NCBI GenBank assembly: GCA_964530915.1
Contig: CAZHCK010000104.1
Location: forward strand, 1-7,323
DNA from: Cloacibacterium sp964530915
Lineage (GTDB): Bacteria > Bacteroidota > Bacteroidia > Flavobacteriales > Weeksellaceae
DNA length: 7,323 nucleotides
Direction: 5' to 3'
Shown: positions 5,888-7,323 of the stretch, in pieces
Position numbering within the stretch: the stretch's first letter is position 1
How the letters are laid out: each line of letters begins with the position of its first letter
The notes under the pieces: model-generated
Told to the model about the DNA's origin: nothing
Database searches by the model: none
The model's input: the letters and a program-made list of their open reading frames with translations, nothing else
Translations under genes and position numbers: made by a program

Positions 5888-6529
5888 CTACCAGTTTATC
5901 GGTTTCTTATTTTTAGAAATCAGATATTCATTAATTTTAGAAAAAGGTCTGCTTCCGTAGAAACCTCTGTACACCGAAAACGGAGAAGGATGCGCCGACT
6001 GAATGATAAAATGCTTCGTTTCATCTATGAGCGAAGCTTTTTTTTGTGCAAAAGCGCCCCACAAAACAAAAACCACATTTTCTTTCTTCTCAGAAATTTC
6101 TTTGATAATAAAATCTGTGAATTTTTCCCAGCCCAAATCTTTGTGAGAATTTGGTTCATGCGCACGAACTGTTAAAGTAGCATTGAGCAATAAAACTCCT
6201 TGTTTCGCCCAAGAATCCAATTCGTTACTGGTTTTTACAATTCCTAAATCATCTTTGAGTTCAGTGAAAATATTCTTCAAAGAAGGTGGCGCAGAAACCT
6301 GATCCGAAACCGAAAAACACAAACCATTTGCCTGAAAATCATTATGATACGGATCTTGACCAATAATTACCACTTCTACTTCATCAAAAGGAGTAAGTTC
6401 AATCGCACGGAAAATTTGATTTTTTGGCGGGAAACATTTGGTGGTAGCATATTCATTTTTCACTTTTTGCCAAAGTGTTTCAAAATATTCTGTATTTTTT
6501 ATGGGGGCAAGAATTTCTGTCCAAGTCAT
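5888..6529 (-). CDS. ung: Uracil-DNA glycosylase, family 1
   Basis: Removes uracil from DNA after cytosine deamination or dUMP incorporation, opening base excision repair. Numbered from the preferred ATG (213 residues) the family 1 signatures are complete: GQDPYH (57-62) with the water-activating Asp59, GLCFSV with the uracil-stacking Phe72, PPSLKNIF (81-88), LLLNATLTVR (113-122) with the uracil-reading Asn116, and HPSPFSVYRGFYGSRPF (180-196) with catalytic His180. The spacing agrees with E. coli Ung Asp64, Phe77, Asn123 and His187. The C-terminal PINW fits the PIDW seen near the end of E. coli Ung. An in-frame ATG at 6565 would add 12 residues encoded by an octamer repeat, so MTWTEIL at 6529 is taken as the start. 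The unrecognised lipoprotein gene lies 50 nt upstream on the same strand and may be co-transcribed. Confidence 0.96.
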   Translation of the reverse strand: MTWTEILAPIKNTEYFETLWQKVKNEYATTKCFPPKNQIFRAIELTPFDEVEVVIIGQDPYHNDFQANGLCFSVSDQVSAPPSLKNIFTELKDDLGIVKTSNELDSWAKQGVLLLNATLTVRAHEPNSHKDLGWEKFTDFIIKEISEKKENVVFVLWGAFAQKKASLIDETKHFIIQSAHPSPFSVYRGFYGSRPFSKINEYLISKNKKPINW

Positions 6530-6534
6530 GATTT

Positions 6535-6562
6535 GTTGTAAAGTTGATGAGTTGTAAAGTTG
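6535..6562. repeat. Octamer-period direct repeat GTTGTAAAGTTG twice, before ung
   Basis: GTTGTAAAGTTG occurs at 6535-6546 and 6551-6562, with ATGA between. As 8-nt units from 6536 they read TTGTAAAG, TTGATGAG, TTGTAAAG and TTG. It lies between the ung start and the lipoprotein stop. The same 11-mer recurs in inverted orientation at 7312-7322. Confidence 0.8.
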
Positions 6563-6565
6563 CAT

Positions 6566-6579
6566 TTTTTTGCAAAAAA
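6566..6579. repeat. 14-bp perfect palindrome TTTTTTGCAAAAAA after the lipoprotein stop
   Basis: It directly abuts the TAG stop (complement of 6580-6582) of the lipoprotein gene. As RNA it could only form a weak A-U stem with no usable loop, so it is not a terminator by itself. In such AT-rich DNA a palindrome of this composition may be chance. Confidence 0.5.
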
Positions 6580-7266
6580 CTACAAACTTTCTTTCTTAAT
6601 AATTTTAGAGAATTGTTTTTCTAATTGTTTATTGTTTTTACTAATCGTGTCTAATTTTCCATTATTGAATTGTAATAGAAAGTAATGATTTTCTTTATAA
6701 TTTGGCAATTTAGGTTCTTCGTCTACCGAGTTATCATGCTCAAATTTTTCCCAAACAAAAAAATTGAATAGCTGATTGTTTTTAAAAATCCATGATTTTG
6801 TTTCCCAAATATCACCTGCATCTCCACCAAAATCTGCTAATTGCCTATAATCTGTTATTATTTCTTTTTGCTTGTTATAGTTAAAAAATTTCACAGAAGA
6901 AGCATCATATTCTCCACCAACTCTTGCAATTAATCCTAAATTATTTTTGTCTATATCAAATTTATATACCGCATAAGCATCAACTTTATTCATATCAAAA
7001 ATTGAAATTTCTTTTGGAAAAAATATTGAATCAGCAATATTTAATAATTTTCCTTTATACTCAAATTTCTCATCATAAATATCTTCCGCTGAAAACACTT
7101 TAAGCGTATCAAAATCTACAGTTTTAAATTGGTCTAAAAATTTTTGATTTTTACTTACCCAAACTTTTGTTTCTGGTACTTTTTCTTTTTTAATTTCATT
7201 ATTTGGAACTTCCTTTTTACAAGAAACCAAACTCAAAACCGTAAAAATTGTTATTAGTTTTTTCAT
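6580..7266 (-). CDS. Unrecognised lipoprotein
   Basis: I do not recognise the family. From the ATG at 7266 it has 228 residues. It opens with MKKLITIFTVLSLVSC, a clear lipoprotein signal with LVSC lipobox, so Cys16 would carry the lipid. Lys-Lys follows it, and a Lys/Glu-rich linker runs to about 40. The remainder is mixed alpha/beta, rich in aromatic and charged residues, with GGEYDASSVKFFNYN around 117-131 and ADFGGDAGDIWETKSW around 143-158 as the most distinctive stretches. An ATG at 7275 is also in frame, but it sits 5 nt from a TAAATTTG promoter-like box. The ATG at 7266 instead has GAGGA 10 nt ahead, so it is preferred. It ends 50 nt before ung on the same strand. The gene is bracketed by inverted copies of a short repeat. 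Probable location is the periplasmic face of a membrane. Confidence 0.75.
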   Translation of the reverse strand: MKKLITIFTVLSLVSCKKEVPNNEIKKEKVPETKVWVSKNQKFLDQFKTVDFDTLKVFSAEDIYDEKFEYKGKLLNIADSIFFPKEISIFDMNKVDAYAVYKFDIDKNNLGLIARVGGEYDASSVKFFNYNKQKEIITDYRQLADFGGDAGDIWETKSWIFKNNQLFNFFVWEKFEHDNSVDEEPKLPNYKENHYFLLQFNNGKLDTISKNNKQLEKQFSKIIKKESL

Positions 7267-7280
7267 AAAATCCATTTCCT

Positions 7281-7288
7281 CAAATTTA
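7281..7288 (-). promoter_or_regulatory. Putative -7 box (TAAATTTG) of the distal lipoprotein gene
   Basis: On the minus strand TAAATTTG matches TAnnTTTG and ends 14 nt before the ATG at 7266. A TTG (complement of 7312-7314) lies 23 nt upstream, at the long end of the allowed -33 spacing. Of the boxes in this window it is the one with the best overall support. Confidence 0.45.
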
Positions 7289-7290
7289 CA

Positions 7291-7310
7291 AAAATCATCG
7301 TAACGATTTT
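7291..7310. promoter_or_regulatory. Nested inverted repeats between the -33 and -7 regions of the lipoprotein promoter
   Basis: AAAATC (7291-7296) and GATTTT (7305-7310) form a 6-bp inverted repeat, and inside it ATCGT-A-ACGAT (7297-7307) forms another, partly overlapping. Lying directly upstream of the -7 box, this could be a dimeric regulator site, but no regulator gene is present and chance is possible. Confidence 0.3.
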
Positions 7311-7311
7311 A

Positions 7312-7322
7312 CAACTTTACAA
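7312..7322. repeat. Inverted copy of the 11-mer found before ung
   Basis: CAACTTTACAA is the exact reverse complement of TTGTAAAGTTG at 6536-6546 and 6552-6562. On the minus strand it continues as a second partial octamer, TTGTAAAA. The array is cut by the window end, so its full length is unknown. Confidence 0.65.
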
Positions 7323-7323
7323 T

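Noticed and set aside
5804..6175. Open frame of 123 codons on + overlapping ung
   Set aside because: It runs antisense through the conserved ung coding sequence and partly through the repeat element. The protein is Arg/Ser/Phe-rich without family features, so it is a shadow.
1..7323. Defence island, prophage, secretion system or biosynthetic cluster
   Set aside because: All eight genes are housekeeping, envelope or small unknown proteins; no nuclease, integrase, transposase, toxin-antitoxin pair or tailoring enzyme was found.

Overview
The window looks like chromosomal DNA of a Bacteroidota member, most likely class Flavobacteriia and perhaps a Weeksellaceae/Chryseobacterium-like genus. The reasons are strong AT richness, Lys/Asn/Ile/Phe-rich proteins, near absence of Shine-Dalgarno sites, TAnnTTTG-type promoter boxes just before start codons, the VNINKIATxRNARG variant of PdxJ, and intergenic repeats of a kind I recall from that class. 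The exact genus is inference.

Layout. A GT39/ArnT-like membrane glycosyltransferase (+, 35-1705) runs tail-to-tail into a YbfF/ABHD11-type alpha/beta hydrolase (-, 1702-2475); their stop codons overlap. Upstream of the hydrolase on the same strand lie pdxJ (-, 2628-3347) and a YbdG-type mechanosensitive channel (-, 3435-4670), so mscS, pdxJ and hydrolase form one co-directional block. Divergent from it is a tight pair: a DUF456 membrane protein (+, 4754-5239) and, 4 nt later, a small putative lipoprotein with a CPxxxxCVWAG motif (+, 5244-5723). A repeat element about 140 bp long, with a central hairpin, fills the convergent gap before ung (-, 5888-6529). Upstream of ung is an unrecognised lipoprotein gene (-, 6580-7266), and the window ends in its promoter region.

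The coding content is ordinary core housekeeping and envelope functions: vitamin B6 synthesis, uracil repair, osmotic protection and envelope sugar transfer. I see no defence system, mobile-element gene, CRISPR array, tRNA or rRNA, and no gene-free stretch above 300 bases. No strong candidate for a new biological system is visible. What merits a second look is the intergenic DNA. Four gaps carry short-period repeats of 7, 7, 8 and 9 nt. pdxJ has a heptamer array on each side, the distal lipoprotein gene is bracketed by inverted copies of an 11-mer, and one gap holds a structured repeat that resembles a REP/MITE-like dispersed element. Three genes also share a TAnnTTTG box 14-15 nt before the preferred ATG, which helps fix their starts.
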